From Taeniopygia guttata (lineage: Eukaryota; Chordata; Aves; Passeriformes; Estrildidae), in NCBI RefSeq assembly GCF_048771995.1, contig NC_133027.1, positions 56,853,501 through 56,917,500 on the forward strand: a stretch of DNA of 64,000 bases. The letters run 5' to 3'. Within the stretch, counting starts at the first letter, position 1. Every line of letters starts with the position of its first letter. The notes under the pieces were generated by a model. The model saw only the letters and a list, made by a program, of their open reading frames with translations. It made no database searches and was not told the DNA's origin. A program made the position numbers and the translations under genes. Shown in pieces: positions 25,936-41,033 of this stretch.

Positions 25936-28900
25936 AAGGGACGTCAAAGGGTCCTGTTAGCATAAGCTGCCTCTGTTTTGTGATGAATGTGCTGTTATAG
26001 GCCTGTTCAACCCCCCAGTCAGACTGGACCACTGTGGCTGCAGTTCATTATTTTCCTAAATATTTCTGAGCCTATAAAAGTTGAAGAAGTTTCCTGACAG
26101 GCTCTGGTTTTGGTAGTTGGAGGAAAGTATTCAGAAGTGATGATGGTACTTAATTTTTAAAGGAAGAGGTAAGGAAAGAGCGCATAGATATTTCTTATTA
26201 AATATAAAATGGGCAGGATGTGTGATGGGTCCCAGCCAGGTCCTTAATAAAAAGGATGATGTCTGTGTTCCCCAGAGGGCTCATGACGCCACTTTGGAGT
26301 TTGCACTCAGCAAGAAGCAGCTCATATTGCACACCGCATGACACTGGAATAGGACTGACAAACATCAGGAAGTCCCCAATGGCTGCAAATTTGGCAGTGC
26401 TGTCTGAACTGGCCCATTGCAGTGTTCATGGCCCTTGTGAGCATACTTGAGCTCAGTTTGAAACAGATAGCAGAACCCTGGCTTTTGATTTAAGGCACTT
26501 CACTATTTCAAAGAACGTGGAAACTGAAATAATACAGGTTGCTTCTGAAGCCCAAGCTAAATCATAGGGAGCTGAAAATTGTACAATAACTGTCTGGTTT
26601 AAATAAGACCATTAACATTCCTCAATAGCAATCATATGCATGTATTCATATTAAAATTCTAATAAAAATATTCAAACCGCATCTGGGAACTAGTGTTCTA
26701 GGTCGGTACCACTATTGTAAATTTTCAGCTAAGCCACTGACTTCTCAAAAAGAGTTTTTACTGGAAATGTTGACAGGCCATTAGCTAAGTACAGTGGTGA
26801 GAATGGCACTGACCATGAGAGAGTTTCACAAATAATAAAATACTAGTAAACAGATGAAGCTTTAAGCCTATTCATTACGCTCACTTTCTGATGAGTTAGA
26901 ACAAACTGCTTATTTCTTGCCCATAAACACTCCCAGGCAGTGGAAATTTGTCATGGAGAGGGCTGGTGTGACAAAGTTTGTTTAGTTCTAGAATACAGTA
27001 GTCAGAAACAGGCAAGAAACTGCATATGGTGACACAGCGCCCTTAAGTCTGTAAAGTTGGAGGGAAATTTTCTGGTTAAAATTTCTGATATCTTATAATA
27101 GTGTGTGTTATCCTACTAAAATTAGATATCTGTGGGACTAGTTTAGAACAATGGGACTGCTAAGAATATAATTACTAAAAAGTGAAACCAGTGTCTGAAA
27201 CAGTCTCCGGCTGGAGGGTTGTGTGGTGGGAAAATATTTTAACAGGGTTTCCTATTAGTGTGATTGTTTTCAAGATGTAACACTTGTATTGGAATACAGT
27301 GGAATGTTCACCATGTGTGTCTCTCTAATAGATGGTAAGTACTTCATGGTGATTTTGTTTTTAAAACCCCCTCTTTCTGATTTGTGCTCCATACATTCAC
27401 AGGCTAACACAGTGTGTGCTCACATTATGTATTTACCCAAGAGAAGCAAATTTTAGAGAGCAAGATAAGCAGATGTGTGGAAAAAAGAGGAAGCCTCAGA
27501 GCTTAAGATATATACTAAGACAAAAGACTGCATGGTATAGCTCATGAGATCCAAAGCCAAGCCTACCCCTGCCAATAGCTCTTAGCCAAAACTTCTTAGC
27601 CTGCAAATTCTGACAATTTGCAACTACTCACACAGAAAATATTTGCAGTACAGCTCTGCAAGCAGATAAAATGTAGGTAAAATCTGGCAAAAATAGGAGG
27701 GGAAAAGAAGTAAACTGGCACATTTTTATTAGTTCCATCCTTTTGTCACTTGCCTATTGGTCATAGTATATAAAGTTGTTGCAAACTTGTTCCATTAATA
27801 GGTTTATTTATATGGCAATATGTTCAAACCCCATTTTATCATTTTATATATGGAGTAGATTTTTATATTGATGGTGGATTTCTGTGCAACATGGCAAATA
27901 TCTGCTATGATTTTGTAGTTTTGGTGTTAATGAATGCTAAGATATTTCCATGTTACAATACTATATTTATGCCTAAGGATTCTTATACCCTTATATTTTT
28001 TCCAACCTTTTGAAAATAGTTTTTCTTGAATAGGAATAGCAGAACTGACAGTTGCCCCAGTAGAGATCTTAGGTAAAACTGTCACCCACTTTTACCACTT
28101 TTTTTTCTTACAAAACGAGGAGCTTCTGTGGGCTATCTTAAGTACCTTTACAAGACTGGCGAAATGGAAATCCTTTTTGTTAAGGAGATCTTCCCCAAAG
28201 AAATCTCCTTTGGGACGACAAAACTGAGCAGTTTCATCCTCTTTTCTGAGCATTGGTCTTCTAAGTGATCTGCCTACAATTCTCCTGCCATGGAGGTATA
28301 TTTAAGACAGCCTACTATAATGATGGACTTTAAGTTCTCTTACTATTGAGATGATAATCACAAAGAAGGATGCAACTCCTCAGTTCAGCATTATGCAAAT
28401 GCCACGTGTATAGCAGTTCTGCACTGTTCTCCAAAGATCTCTGTGAGTAGAAAGTCTTCGAGTCCTACAGAAAAAAGACTTCAAAAATTATTCATGTAGA
28501 TGTTTTACTACAGTTCTATCTTTAGTTGCACTTGCCTTAGATTTCACTACTAATATAATTTATGGAGAGATCTATGTTAACTAAAATACAAATGGAATTT
28601 GCACTGTACATATGCTGATGTATCAATGGCATGGCACTTTCTCAAGTGTAAATTACAGTATCTTGGCCTAGCGAGCATATACATAATTTAGTTTTGCTTA
28701 CTGTAGATTCATGATGAGTGAAATTCTGATTCAGGAGAAGTCAATGGTAATTCTGCCTTTGTTTTTTGTCAAGTGGCCCAGGATTTCCTATCCTGTGTTT
28801 CTGGTGGGGTTTTGATTTCTTTTTTTCAGAGCTCTATGTTACTCTAATTCTTTTCTTGGATGATTGCTTGGATGATTGGATAAGTGGCTCTTGCTTTGGT

Positions 28901-30151
28901 TGTTTAATTTCTAAGTATTATGGATCATATGCTGTGGGGAAAAAACACTGTTTGAAGTATTAGTTTCTCCCATTAATTCAGGTTTCATGAGTATTATGAA
29001 AACTTAAAAAGTAAGTGTTTTGTGAAATGTTTCTCAGATTCCCTTCTGTGTTAGGACATCCTATTCTCCTTCTGCAAGTATATGCTAGAGAAATGGCCAA
29101 ACATCTTCTCTAGCACTTGTCTTCAGAATTTCAGTACTTTTTACAATGTGAAATCAATCTCCTTTCACAACTCAAAGCAGTTTTAGACTTGTTCATTAGA
29201 AATAGAGAAGAGCAGTCCATCTGTGGTGAATATTTTCAACTTTAAGGATATGTCTTTGAAGTTTGTTTTCACAGTTCCAACATGGCATAAATTTTCCTTT
29301 AATATAAATGTAATCTTATGGTGTTAACATATTTCAAGAAGATGAGAATTTAGCAATAAAGTGGAGATTTAAAAGAAATTCTCTCCTGTGCCAGATTCTG
29401 CTTTGCTTCTGTAAGACAGTCTGAGGAGATTCTCTTAAACCTGGGGGACTGTTTACAAAACAAGAGCTAATGTAACTAAAGCTATTAAATTGTCTAGCCT
29501 GAGTTTTGGGAGAATATCAGGCCGTCATACTGATCAGTGTTTGCTCATCTTTCAGTTGTATACTCCTCTGTTGCTTTTTTGAGTTGAGTATCCACTTCTT
29601 CAAATAGCTGGCAAAAGATGACTGGCCATCTCATTACGGTTGTCAGGGTAGTAGCTCTGTACTTTACTACAAAAAAGGTATCAAACCTTTTCAGATCTCC
29701 TATTTTTGCTGAAAAATACCCCTCCTGAATCTTGGGACCTGGTGGTAGTGGCAATCACCAGGGACAGAAAGCATAATGTCAGGTTCTCACCCAAGGACCT
29801 CTGCCACGTGAGATAAAAGTGCTCTAATTTCAGGACAGCTGAACACTGAGGGCACTGCTCATGCAACATTGCTACTCAATTGCTTAACAGGTGAAGAAAA
29901 ATATCTTAAAAAAACTTTTTAGGATAGTCCCATTGTTTAATCCCATGCACTTTTTGTTGATACCCATACTCAATCTAATAAAAGAACCTCTCTCTTCTAC
30001 ATTGGAGTGAGACCTCCAGGTGGAAGTGATTGAGATACAATTTAATATCAAAGTACTTTCAGAGCCACAGTACAATTTCTTGTATACTATTACTTTAAAA
30101 AGCCTGCCTCCATAATTTTTCCTTATCAAACAAATCCTTTGTCTTTAGTAT
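25936..30151. other. Non-coding AT-rich DNA, no gene seen
   Basis: Short overlapping open frames only. A pair of minus-strand frames at 29,545-29,869 reads in a fairly protein-like way, but they lie in different frames, lack splice signals and match nothing I know. No further repeat was assigned. Confidence 0.5.
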
Positions 30152-30300
30152 CATGAATCCTAGAATGGCATGTGTTGGAAGGGACCTTAGAGACCATCTA
30201 TTTCCAATGCCAGCCCCTGTGGGTAGGCATGACTTGCCCATAGGTAAGGCTGTGCTGGTTGTCTTGGATCACCTCCTTGTCTTGCACTAGCCTTGATGTT
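30152..30300 (-). mobile_element. Short degenerate CR1 LINE tail
   Basis: The top strand reads CATGAATCCTAGAATGGCAT and then TGTTGGAAGGGACCTTAGAG with ACCATCT. This is the reverse complement of the conserved CR1 3' end, and the tail is reduced to about one and a half ATTC(T)ATG-like units. Sequence after about 30,215 (AAGGCTGTGCTGGTTGTCTT, then a GATCACCTCC block) also resembles degenerate CR1-associated sequence, but with less certainty. It is a minus-strand, 5'-truncated fragment. The right boundary is approximate. Confidence 0.75.
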
Positions 30301-33300
30301 TTATCTGTTTTTCTGAGAAATAATGGCAAAACATGAAGTTAACAGTGAGTTTATATATGTAAAAACATTATCAAAGGCTGTTAAATAGAAGACTTTGGCT
30401 AGTGTATGCTCTTTAGGCTTCCACAGGAGTTCTTTGCAGACTTCAAGCTTGTGTACATTTACAACTCATACCCTCGACAGTGACACTCTCAGTTGTTTAA
30501 AGATGGCACTATCTTTCTACACATAAGTGAAAAGTGAAACAGATGGGGTTTATTCATATTTTAATGATTCATGGTGACTTTACTAGTTGCACTTTTTAAA
30601 ATCTCCGACTTTGAAGGGAAAAAAAAGAAGGTTAAGCACAAGAATTTATAGAAATTTTTTCTAGTTGGTCTTTGCAGTGCATGGATGGAAATTAAAGTGC
30701 TTTTTGTGCTGAAGGGCAAAATAGAGGTGTTGTGGTGATGGAAATAGAAAGTAAACAAAAGGCTTAACATCCTTGGTAGTAAAACAACTTTTCTATATTT
30801 CATAAAAACAAAATCAAGAATTTTATGGAGGCTGAAAAACACCTTGGACCTCTGGTTTTCATAAAATTACAAATGATTAGATCAAACCAAGAATTAGATC
30901 AAACAAAGAATTAGAATTGTATGTTTTCAAGAGTTTTGTTTTTTTTTTTCCACATCAAAAATTAGGAGTTGCTGGTTTTAAAATGTTTTTTAGAGTCTGT
31001 TGAAGGCAACTCTAATGGGGAAAATGATCAGCTTCAATAAGAATATTAGAGGATGCATCAAACATATTTATCCTATGTATGGAAATCAAATATAGCCTTT
31101 CTCAGTGCAGTATAGACTTTAAGAACTAGAATCACTGGTATACAAGAAATAGCCACTAAACCTGTTGATATCTGAAAGACTTACTTTTTACATATCCTTG
31201 ACTTTCTTTTTTCTCTTTTCTAGGCTTTTGACATTTTTCTCATACACTTACTATTTACTACTTGCACAAGAAGTAGGTCAGTTACTAACTTAGGATTCCC
31301 ATGGAGGTGTAAGAAGTCTTGTTGACAGCATTCATCACCTGCCTCTTCTGTAAACAGAGGATTTGTTTACAGCCTTATGACATGCAGTACCTGAGTAACC
31401 AAAGTTCTGGACCTCTGCAAGGTTTGCAAACTCAGGTTTTGTAGTTTCCTGAAAATAATAATTCTTGCCTTATTTCCTTGTTTTCCATAAAATAATGATA
31501 TAAATATTTATGCACATTACAAGGGATACACTTTACATCACTGATGTATGATCGTCAGGGAAATATCTAAAAACTATTAGGTATTCCTTTAATTAAATGC
31601 AGCCTCTACATTCTGACAATACTAATGGAATTATGTTACAATGTGAGTGGAAGATGCCAAAAACTAAAATGGAAAAAAAATCAGAGAAAAAAAAGACAGA
31701 AAATGAACTGGCTGTACTCAAGAGACTAAATTAGGGTATAAGGAATGGTGCCTTAATCTCAAAGGAAATTCTGCTAAGTGTGAAGTATTACTAAGCTATC
31801 TAATAATTTTGCTAAACTGACCAAAAGTTCTAATTTAACTGAAATACAAATATAATTTAGAGAATTAAATATAATAAGGTCTATAAATCTCTCAAGCATT
31901 TGTGTACAAACTAAAGGTGTGATATTTGCAGTACAAATGTGATACACACTGAGTCACTTCAAAGAGAAGGCGATTACAGAGGAATAAACATGGGCCAACG
32001 TCAACACCTTGTTATGTCAGCATTATAAATTTCACTAAACTCAGCTGCTACAACACTGTAATTCCTTCTTCCATGGGCATTTCTTGCAGATAATAATACA
32101 GGCTGCAAATACTACAGAACCTCAGCAGAATTCAGAGCAAGAACTCTGCCACACCAAAGACCTCTTTTAATGTTCTTCTTTAGGCTTGTTTCTCCATCAT
32201 TAAAATCTACAAGAATGTAAATTGCCAAGTACTTCCCAGAATTAAAAATACAAAGACCACATTTTCTTACTCTAATTTTCATCCAAATATTAGTAACAAT
32301 GGAGGGAAAAACCCTCACCACATTTCTACTTACAGAGATTGGGAAAATTATTTTTTTCTGATGGGGAAAATCTACCCCTTCTATAGGTATGTCTAACTCT
32401 ATAGGTAAGTAACTAGCAGGTATGTCAGGGCAATATTGCTTTGCTTTTCCAGATTGTTCTATTTGACAATAATTGCTGAAACAAACCCCTTTTTGTGATA
32501 AATCCTTCCTTGCAGAAAGTATTAATCACTTCAGCAGTACTGCTCACTTTTAAAAATCTTGTTTCCCATTATTTGGAGCTGTATGCATGATACCAAACAG
32601 GGCATGTAAAAAGGGTCCTGGATACCTGAGCAAGCTTACTACCTCACTTGCCCTCTCTTAATCTATTCCTCCTGAAAGTCTTTCATCACAACAAGAACTC
32701 TTTGGATCTTTCAAACAGGTGAAAGCAAATTTGACATAAGAACATTCCTGACTTTCTCCTGGCACTCTGACATAGATGCTGTTACCATTCATCTTCAGAA
32801 GTGAAGCTTCCAGGAAGGAATGAGAGAAAACATGTCTGTCCCATCATCTGGAACCAGGTGGATGAAGAATGGGCTCCAGCACTGGTTGCCCTCCTTCTTA
32901 TCAGTTCATCAAAGTAAATTCATCTCTGATTTTGCATAACTAACTGCATGTTTACACAACTGAAAAAGCATCTCCTCTTGCTGCCAACTATGGCACTGCC
33001 ATATATTAGCTCCTACACTTTTAGAGCAAAGCCATGATACCATACATCTGAGCATCATTAACTGTGGTTTATATTACCTAAGGTATGAAAGTATTTTTTA
33101 ATTAATTCCCACCCCCAAGTCAGCAATATTAAATTCCATTCATAATAGAGTGCAATTATTTTAAAAGTTGTTGCCTGTTTTCAAAAGCAAAACTTAAGGA
33201 AAATTGTTACATTCTAAAAAAAGGATAATATTATTAATAGGTGGAGGAGGAGGACTGCTATCTGCTATAAGAATTTTACTATTTGTCTGCTAAGGTTGAG

Positions 33301-36300
33301 TAAATTACCTATACATTATTCAGTCTTCACAAGCTCTGAGCAGTAAAACTGTGATTACACTTTGCACACTATGTACCTCTAACATCCAATCTGAAGCTCA
33401 TTTATTAACAACTACTCTTGCATAAACAATCCATGAAGAAACCTGACTTGTTTTCACTTGTTATTGATGATCTTTCAAAACACAGAAATTGCCTCCTCTT
33501 CAATTTCCTACTGAACTCTTAGGTAATCACCTCATCAATAGTTCTCAACAAAAATAATGGTTTCCAGAACAAAGCTTTCCCCAGAATTTAGGCTTCCTTT
33601 AAGCTGGTCCCCCTCAGAGCTTCAAAAGTGTGAATAATGAAAATGTGTATTTCAAAAAAAAAAATCTTAGGATGTGACTTTTACAGAGTCAGAAGTGAAG
33701 AAAAGTTTTCCCAGAACAGGATATGGGGCAGTGAAAATGAAACACAGGTCTTTTAGGATATGTGTTTCGGTTTTTCTTTTGTTTTTTACCGTGAAGCTCA
33801 ATCTTCAGTCACATTTACAGGGGAGTACAGGTCATTCAAATGCTAATAAGGCACTCACTTTCACAGCCAGTCCCAAGAGTAGTCAGCTAATGGAAAAGGT
33901 GAGGAAGAGAACTTTGTATGCCTTTTAATGAAGTGGTGTGCTATAGGGCAAGGAGTGGAGATTTACACTAACTGCTTTGTTCTCATCTGAGGTCCACTTC
34001 CCTAGCGTCCATTTCCCCCACTCTCTCTTTCTCACTCTAGTAGCAAATATATTCTGAAACCAGAACCGAAGTAGCCACTTGTAGTTCTCAGAACAACTTA
34101 GAGCTGTGGCAAAACCTACACCGTTTGGTTTTAATTACTTTAAAAAATGCTAAGTATTTTTTACTAGGAAAGGAAGAATATAATGGGAAGGGTGAGGAAG
34201 GATAAAGTTTTGGGAGAGCATATTTACCTCGATGAACCTCTGCCTCCTGCTTTAAGCTACTCAGGACTGCTTTGGAGACTTGTCGAAAGCATCTTTTTCC
34301 TACCCCAGAACAGTTGCTGCCCAAACACAAACTAATGGTGAGAAAGATGTACCATTGCATCAATTCTCGATCACACACAGCTATCTATCTGACAAGCTCT
34401 TTTAGCCCAAAAACTGAGAAGGCAAATAATCTCTACTCGTCCAATTTATGAAAATTGACTAAATGCTGCTCAGGTAGCTCTCACAGCTCTGGAGGTATCA
34501 ACATTGTTAAGTTATCTGAAACAAAGTTATTATGGCCTTATGTAGTTTCTTGGTTAGAATTAGGAGCTGGTGGTTTAGAAAGTACATTGAATAATTAGCC
34601 AGTTCTCCGCTGAAAGACTGTTCCCTCATCTGCTCAGTCCAGTAGTTACAGTAGAAATGCCCCCACAAAACCTACAGATATACATCAAGGCATGTTCCAG
34701 TTAATACTAGAACTGAAGTGCTTCTTTACATCAACTTCAATCAGTGGATTACCATGCCAGAGGAAATTATATTAGTAATTTCTTTTGTGTGGTTTACATG
34801 GGGCTAGCTGGCAAGATCCCCAGGGCAGAGACTGTGCCTACCTCTGCATTTACCAACTGCAGTAAGGACCTCCCAGCAGAATTTATAAATTATGAGTAAA
34901 TGTTAATAAGTAACCAAATGTAAATATAATAGCTACATTAATAACTACTAATATATTACATAAACAGACTAGACCTATTAGAAGAATGCAGAAACATGAA
35001 GATTACTGATTCATTCAGAGTATACTTATTACTTCACTGCCAGGACAAAACAAACTTTCCCCTTGCTGGATATGTTAAGATTTCAATGCATAAAGAATGA
35101 TTTAATAAGAAGTGTAACATCAGGATTAACTGACAGACATGTACAAAACAGACCTCTACAACTTCTGTTTAAATGCCCTTAAAATAACTTGAACACTTTA
35201 TTTCTAATTTATATATCTGAGATTCAGGATGAGGTGCTCATAGAAACCAGCACCTAAAGAGTCTGGTCAGGAGTATCCCAATGCAAGAAAACATTGCAAT
35301 ACTTGCTATAAAGGAAGGGTAATTGCTCCTAAATGCTGTGCCTGGCTTTCTGCCTACTACCATTCTGACAGTGCTGCAAATGAACTAGCAGTTTAAATCC
35401 ATAAATGCTTATAGATTACAGGAGCTGTAACTTACACGTTCAGAAATGTCTGAAGTCTTTGAACACAACATTTTAACAGGAGAAAGGAACTTGTAGTTTG
35501 AAATAAAACAGGTTTTCTGAAAATAGTCTTTGACATAATTTTTTTGAATCTCTGCTTTTCATTTTATAGTTTTTCTCTGTTTCCTTTCTTTATTGCACAC
35601 CACCTGCAAATAAACAAGTGAAATTGCCTGAGCTTCATTTACTCTTATGCTACTAGGAGAATTGAATTCAATCATACTTCTGGAAGTAACAAAATTATTT
35701 TTAGTGTAATGGCAATATATAATGTCATTTGTAGCGTCATTTGGCAATGACACTTTAACTTCTATAAAACATGTTAAAAAAACTTTTGGCGAATCATTCC
35801 TTGCTGACTATATGTTATTATATTATAATGCAATACAGCAACAACATGATGTTACAATGTAGTAAAAAGGTCTTGGTATGAATCTGTATTTGAGTTTATT
35901 GCATAACAAGCTCTATCCCGCTGACAAGGACACTGATGAATGCTTCGCTATTGGTTTCACTGGAAATCTCAACACGCCTGAAAGCTGACTAACACAAACA
36001 CTGACTTACCCAGACCATTTCTGATCCATGACAGTAAAATGAAGTCTCTGGTTTATGCTACCTATACACGTAATCAAAAACCATTTTCAAAATGCAGAGT
36101 TTTACATCTTGCAGATGTTGAAGCTGCTTTAAATATATTTTTAGTAATATTACTGTGTCCATCTCAGAGTTATTCCATTGAAGAATCTTGTAAATGGATA
36201 AAAATAACCAGAGAGAAGATTTAAAAGATGGCAAAAATTCCTAGAAGTAATCAGAAGTGAGGAAAGTACATCTAACATAAAACTGATTAAAAAAACAAAT

Positions 36301-39300
36301 TCAAGGGAATTACACTAAGCAGCAGCATAAACATTTAATGGTACAGCTTAAAATGTTCACATTTTTATAAATCATCCAAGGATTCCTCTTCATTTTATTT
36401 GTAATGATATGAAATCTGAAACAAGTTTCTACAGCCAGAATAAACATGGATAGATGTGGGGCACACCCTCAGTACTCCCACCGTGCCAGAGGCTCTGGAG
36501 GTGAGGTAATGCCAGCCCTGACATTTCTCCTGCCTTCCCAACAACCTGACTCGATGTTGTCTCTGGAACACATCTGAGAGTCACTTTCAGGCTACGTCTG
36601 CACAAGGAAATTTTCTGAAGATTGTTCTTCTGACCTAAGGCCCTCTGTCAGAGTAGTGTTTCTGTAAGGCCATAATTCTCATTATCAGCTCTCTCATTCT
36701 TCAGCCTAAGATTGGTGCCTGGACTAGTCAAAGAACCAGGAATGGTGCTTGACCCATACCACAAACTGAACTGGATCAGGGCATTTTTAGGAGAATGCTA
36801 ACTGGTGAGAAGTAAGCTAACAGATCCGTGTGCTAACCCTGATCAGTGCAGACATAGGTTTTTTATTCTACAATGATCAGGGAACACAGGGATCATCAAA
36901 CAAAACTGTAGGGCCCAACATTTTCCCTGGGTCAGCTCCATAGATTACATAAATGAATCTTCATGAAACTTGCGTGAAACATGATGGAAAGGTATATTGC
37001 AGGAAGCAGAGTGGCTGTCTCCAAGGAAAGAAAAAAAGATCCTGGTGAAATGGCAGGATACAAATTAAGATTATCAAGCACACCTCATTCCGCCTGCACA
37101 GGCAGCTGAAACAATGCAGATTTCTCTTTGCACTTAGCCAGCTTCCTTTGAAGCAAGCTTTAGAGACAAAACTTGCACTAATTTCAGTGAGGCCTTTGTC
37201 TGTGTACGGTGTGCAGAACAGAGCCCTCTCCTGGTAAGCACTGAAGATAATTGAGGACATCCCTGGCACCGTATTTGGCACTGTCTGCAGCACATATCTC
37301 TGCGATGAAGTATTGAATGTAGGCACTCAAAATAAAATATTAGAAAAGCTCAGCTATTTGGAGCCATGGAACCTTATGATTGAGGTCAGATTTGTTTGGA
37401 TTAAAAAATATATGAAAATCTAAGTAACACTGAAATGATGGCATACTTGAAAACTGAAACCAAAAAATAGGTTATATAACATACTTAAAGGCACAGTTGG
37501 CATTTCAAGATCACAATGACTAGCCAGTTGTAACCTGTTTTTGAACCCACAGCTGAACCCTGCATGTCAAATTACTGAAAAGGGTGGGTCACCTTCTTTT
37601 TAGACCTGAAATCTGATAACCAGGCCAAAAGAACCCCCATTCATTCTTTCTTTTTATGACTATAAAGCCATGAAGTACCAATAATAACCTTAAGTATATA
37701 GATCAACACTCTTTGCCTAATTAACATGCTTTTGGATTTCATACTTGAACCTGAAAACAAGAAACCATATTTCAAAGCCCTACTTTTGCAAAACAAAATT
37801 TGCAACAGGTACCTCATCTGGATGCAGGACATGGTAGGCACTTGAATAAATCACAATAATGATCCATTGCCAAAATAGTGTCTCTCTGTCATTAGCTTTC
37901 CTCAGAATAACTTTACTATAATCCCTTTGCTTAAACAGCAACAAAACCTTGTTGTCACTGAGATACAATGCAAAAGAATATTGGTTTAATTTTAAAATTA
38001 TTTATTAATATTCCAAACCCCATATTGCTTTTAGCAACATATGCAAACATGATTCTCTGAAGTCACACTACTTATGGCTGTAACCTCACTAGATTTCACA
38101 AGGTAAGTAGGGTTGGGTCTGTAGTATTTGCATGGAAGACTTCCAAGGAAATTCCAGGTTACTCTCTGAAATGGTATTTGTGCAGTGTGGTATACTTCTG
38201 CTGATGCAGTACTGAACCAGCAGAAAGAATATGATCACAAGTGCTGTCTTTAATTAAGAGGTAAAACCAAGGATACTGAGCACTTGTGGACATTAAACAC
38301 CCTGTGGTAGTTTTTGCCAGTGTAGGAGTGCCCAGCCAAATACCAGTCTAGATAATTACATCCTGCCTACTTGCATTCCCATGTTGCTTTAAATGGATAA
38401 GGCATTATTCTTCTATTCTGGTGTAAAAGTGGATCCTGCAGTTTGTTAGTGCAGTTAGTGGAGTCCTTTGTTAGGACTATTTCTAGCACGACCTTCTCAA
38501 TGGTCATACAGAATCATTTATGTGAACCAATGCGTTTTATTGCATTTTGGATTTGCCGCCCTCTGAAATCACTTCCACTGAGCTCATGGGAATTTACTTC
38601 ATCCTAAAGACATCGATTTAACAGAAATCACTATTTAATTACTGCCTGTGAGTCATACTTACAATAAATCTCTGGAAAAAAATAAAAAAGTCTGATTATC
38701 AGATCAGTTTCTGTAGGAATCCCTTCAGTACGCGTGACACTGAGTTTCGGCGTGACCCTGCCTGCCCTCACCAAAACCAACAGCAAAACTGCAGCATGGT
38801 TCAACAGCATCAGGACCAGGATCCTTACTGGGAGATTTGCCTTGGGACCATACCATGTACCAGCAGTGCAGGCCTCCCACACCTCCTCAATTTGAAGCAA
38901 GTTACATTGAACAAAGATATAGATAATCTTTTTAAGTCAACTATACATTTTAAGAGAGAGCACAACAAATGGTAAAGAGCTTGCTTTAGAGTGATATGTC
39001 CATCAAAACAACCAAAGTTACTACAGGACTGTTCCCCACAATAGGAATTCGCTTCATTGAAGTGGAAGGAAACCAGACTTCACAAAACCTTCACTACCAT
39101 GTTCAAGTACCTCACAACAGACCACCAAGCTGCCACTCACCAAAGTCCCCTGGAAAGGAAGGAGTTGTTAGCATGTTCCCCCACAGAAGGAGCCTGTTAG
39201 CAAGATGGGTGCTGGCATTAGTCACAACTTAGTCTATGGCAGGGTTGTCAATCATAATTATTCCAACAAAACTGAGTTTTCTCCCCTTCCAGTTACTCTC

Positions 39301-40329
39301 TAAACTCCTATTTTCAAAATTAATTTCCTATTTCTGGCTTGTCCTACACTATGTCAATTTGAAGGCTGGCTTTTGGATGCTTTTTTAGTTCAAAAGTTTT
39401 TCTAGCTGTATTTGTGCAGGTCAAAAGAGTTTTCCAAGTCTGTTCTCTTTCTGAGTGGCGAGTCTCCCAGGATAGCAAATACAAGGTTTTTATAGACTTG
39501 TTTTCATGAAGTCATCTGAAATCTGAAATTATTTAGGAGGAAGACTACCATGTTAGTAGAATTCATTGAATGCAATTTATGAAATTCAAAGGCTTGAGTA
39601 AAGTTAAGTAGCTTTAAATAGTATCACCAAATGCAAACTGAGAAAAGAGAAGGCAGGTAGAAAAGAATTTTCACAAATCCATACTTTTTTACCCCTCAGT
39701 TCATGCGACTTGCTGACCTCAAAAGCTTCTAACATTCATGACTTATGAAGCCCAAGACTTTGCTCTCACATCTCTCTCCAAATATAGGGCCTAAATTTTG
39801 CCTCCTCTTTTAAATCTTTTACTTAGACCCTTTGGATAGTGAAGTTAACTTGACAGAGAAGGAGGGTGATGCAACTGGTTGAACAAGAGCCACTCAACAT
39901 ACTCAGCGAAACTAGTCAGAAGATAATACAAGCTGAAGGGTAAGAGTATGAAATGCGACTAAGCAATTAGGGATTTTCTTCCACTTCCCCACACAATGGA
40001 GCAAAGAGGACCAAATGCAGCTGCTGAATTTCTTGCAAAGAAGAGTGTTCAGTATAAGAGCAGGAGAGGACTTTGCCTTCATCCTGGTCAGCTTGAGAGA
40101 AAGGAGACAAATGTATCCTATAAAAGGGTATGGCAACCAGTCCTGTCGTGTAGTACTTGATCATACTTGATCATTCAAACTCAGGATTACTTTAGTGTTG
40201 GTTTCTTCTAGAAATAAACAAAGAGAAAAAATGAAGTACAGACTTCACTACCTGTACTCTGGCAGATTGGCATTAATTAATCCTACCCTTCAGGGCCCCC
40301 TTCTTTGCTCCCATCACTACTAACTGCAG
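30301..40329. other. Non-coding AT-rich upstream flank of the CpG island
   Basis: No exon could be defended. The longest open frame (121 aa, minus strand, 36,961-37,326) has no recognisable domain and no coherent splice context. A few isolated sequences match the splice-donor consensus well (for example AAG/GTAAGTAG near 38,102) but have no matching acceptor or coding exon. CpG dinucleotides are scarce until about 40,330, where composition changes abruptly. Confidence 0.5.
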
Positions 40330-41021
40330 ATGTCAGGGAGTGGCAAAGGCAAAAGGTCCAGGCCCCGGGCTGCGAGGCCGAGGACCGCGGGAGGGACACT
40401 CTGGAGCTGACTGAAGGCTGGGTGAGCCGGCGGTCCGTGCCCGCCGCGGTGTTCCGAGCCCGGGGCAGGGCAGTGCCGGCCAGCTGAGCGGGGCAGCGGC
40501 GAGCGGGCAGCGGGGCTGCCGTGCCGACAGGGGCCGGCACAGGGAGCAGCCCTGCGGCAGCTCCCGGCACAAGTGCGGAGCGGCACCCCGGGGCTGCGCT
40601 GGCTCCCGGCTCCTCGCCCCTTACCTCCGCGCTCGCGGGACGGCCTTTTTGGGCGGGAGGGCGGGAGGGGGTTACCTTTCCTTAGGGAAGTCCCGTCCCT
40701 TGCCAGGGAGACTTTTTACGTTCCGGTGCGTGAGAGGCAACTAGTTGCACTCACTGAAGAGCGAGGAGTGTTTGGTTTCTCCCGCACCAGCCTCCTCCTC
40801 CATCTACCCCCCCACCCCCGCCCCGAATTTCTCCTCCCGTTTTGCTCCGCGTTGCTCTTTATTTGTGTGTGGAGAAAGGGGTGGGGGGGACGACTTGTAG
40901 GGGGGATGTTCTGTTTTGGCCAGAGGAACAGTGCAAAAGGGGAGCCTCGGCTCGGAGAAGGTACGAGAATAAATAAATAAGGAGCGGCCTTAAAATAAAG
41001 GTAGCGGCATATCCCGGCAGC

Positions 41022-41033
41022 GAGAAGGTGAGT
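41022..41033 (+). promoter_or_regulatory. Candidate exon 1 splice donor (GAGAAG/GTGAGT)
   Basis: The string matches the vertebrate 5' splice-site consensus closely and lies inside the first CpG-island lobe, so it could end an untranslated first exon whose last base is 41,027. The exon start is unknown. A competing donor is at 42,349. Confidence 0.4.

Noticed and set aside
29545..29869. Two overlapping minus-strand frames (69 and 62 aa) resembling a frameshifted coding remnant
   Set aside because: I could not recognise either product and saw no conserved motif, so a broken gene cannot be defended.
36961..37326. 121-aa minus-strand open frame, the longest outside repeats and the CpG island apart from a few similar ones
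   Set aside because: No recognisable domain, no supporting splice sites or neighbouring exons, and a length reachable by chance in 64 kb.
38096..38108. Near-ideal splice donor AAG/GTAAGTAG upstream of the CpG island
   Set aside because: Single 6-9-bp donor matches are expected by chance. No acceptor, open frame or promoter accompanies it.
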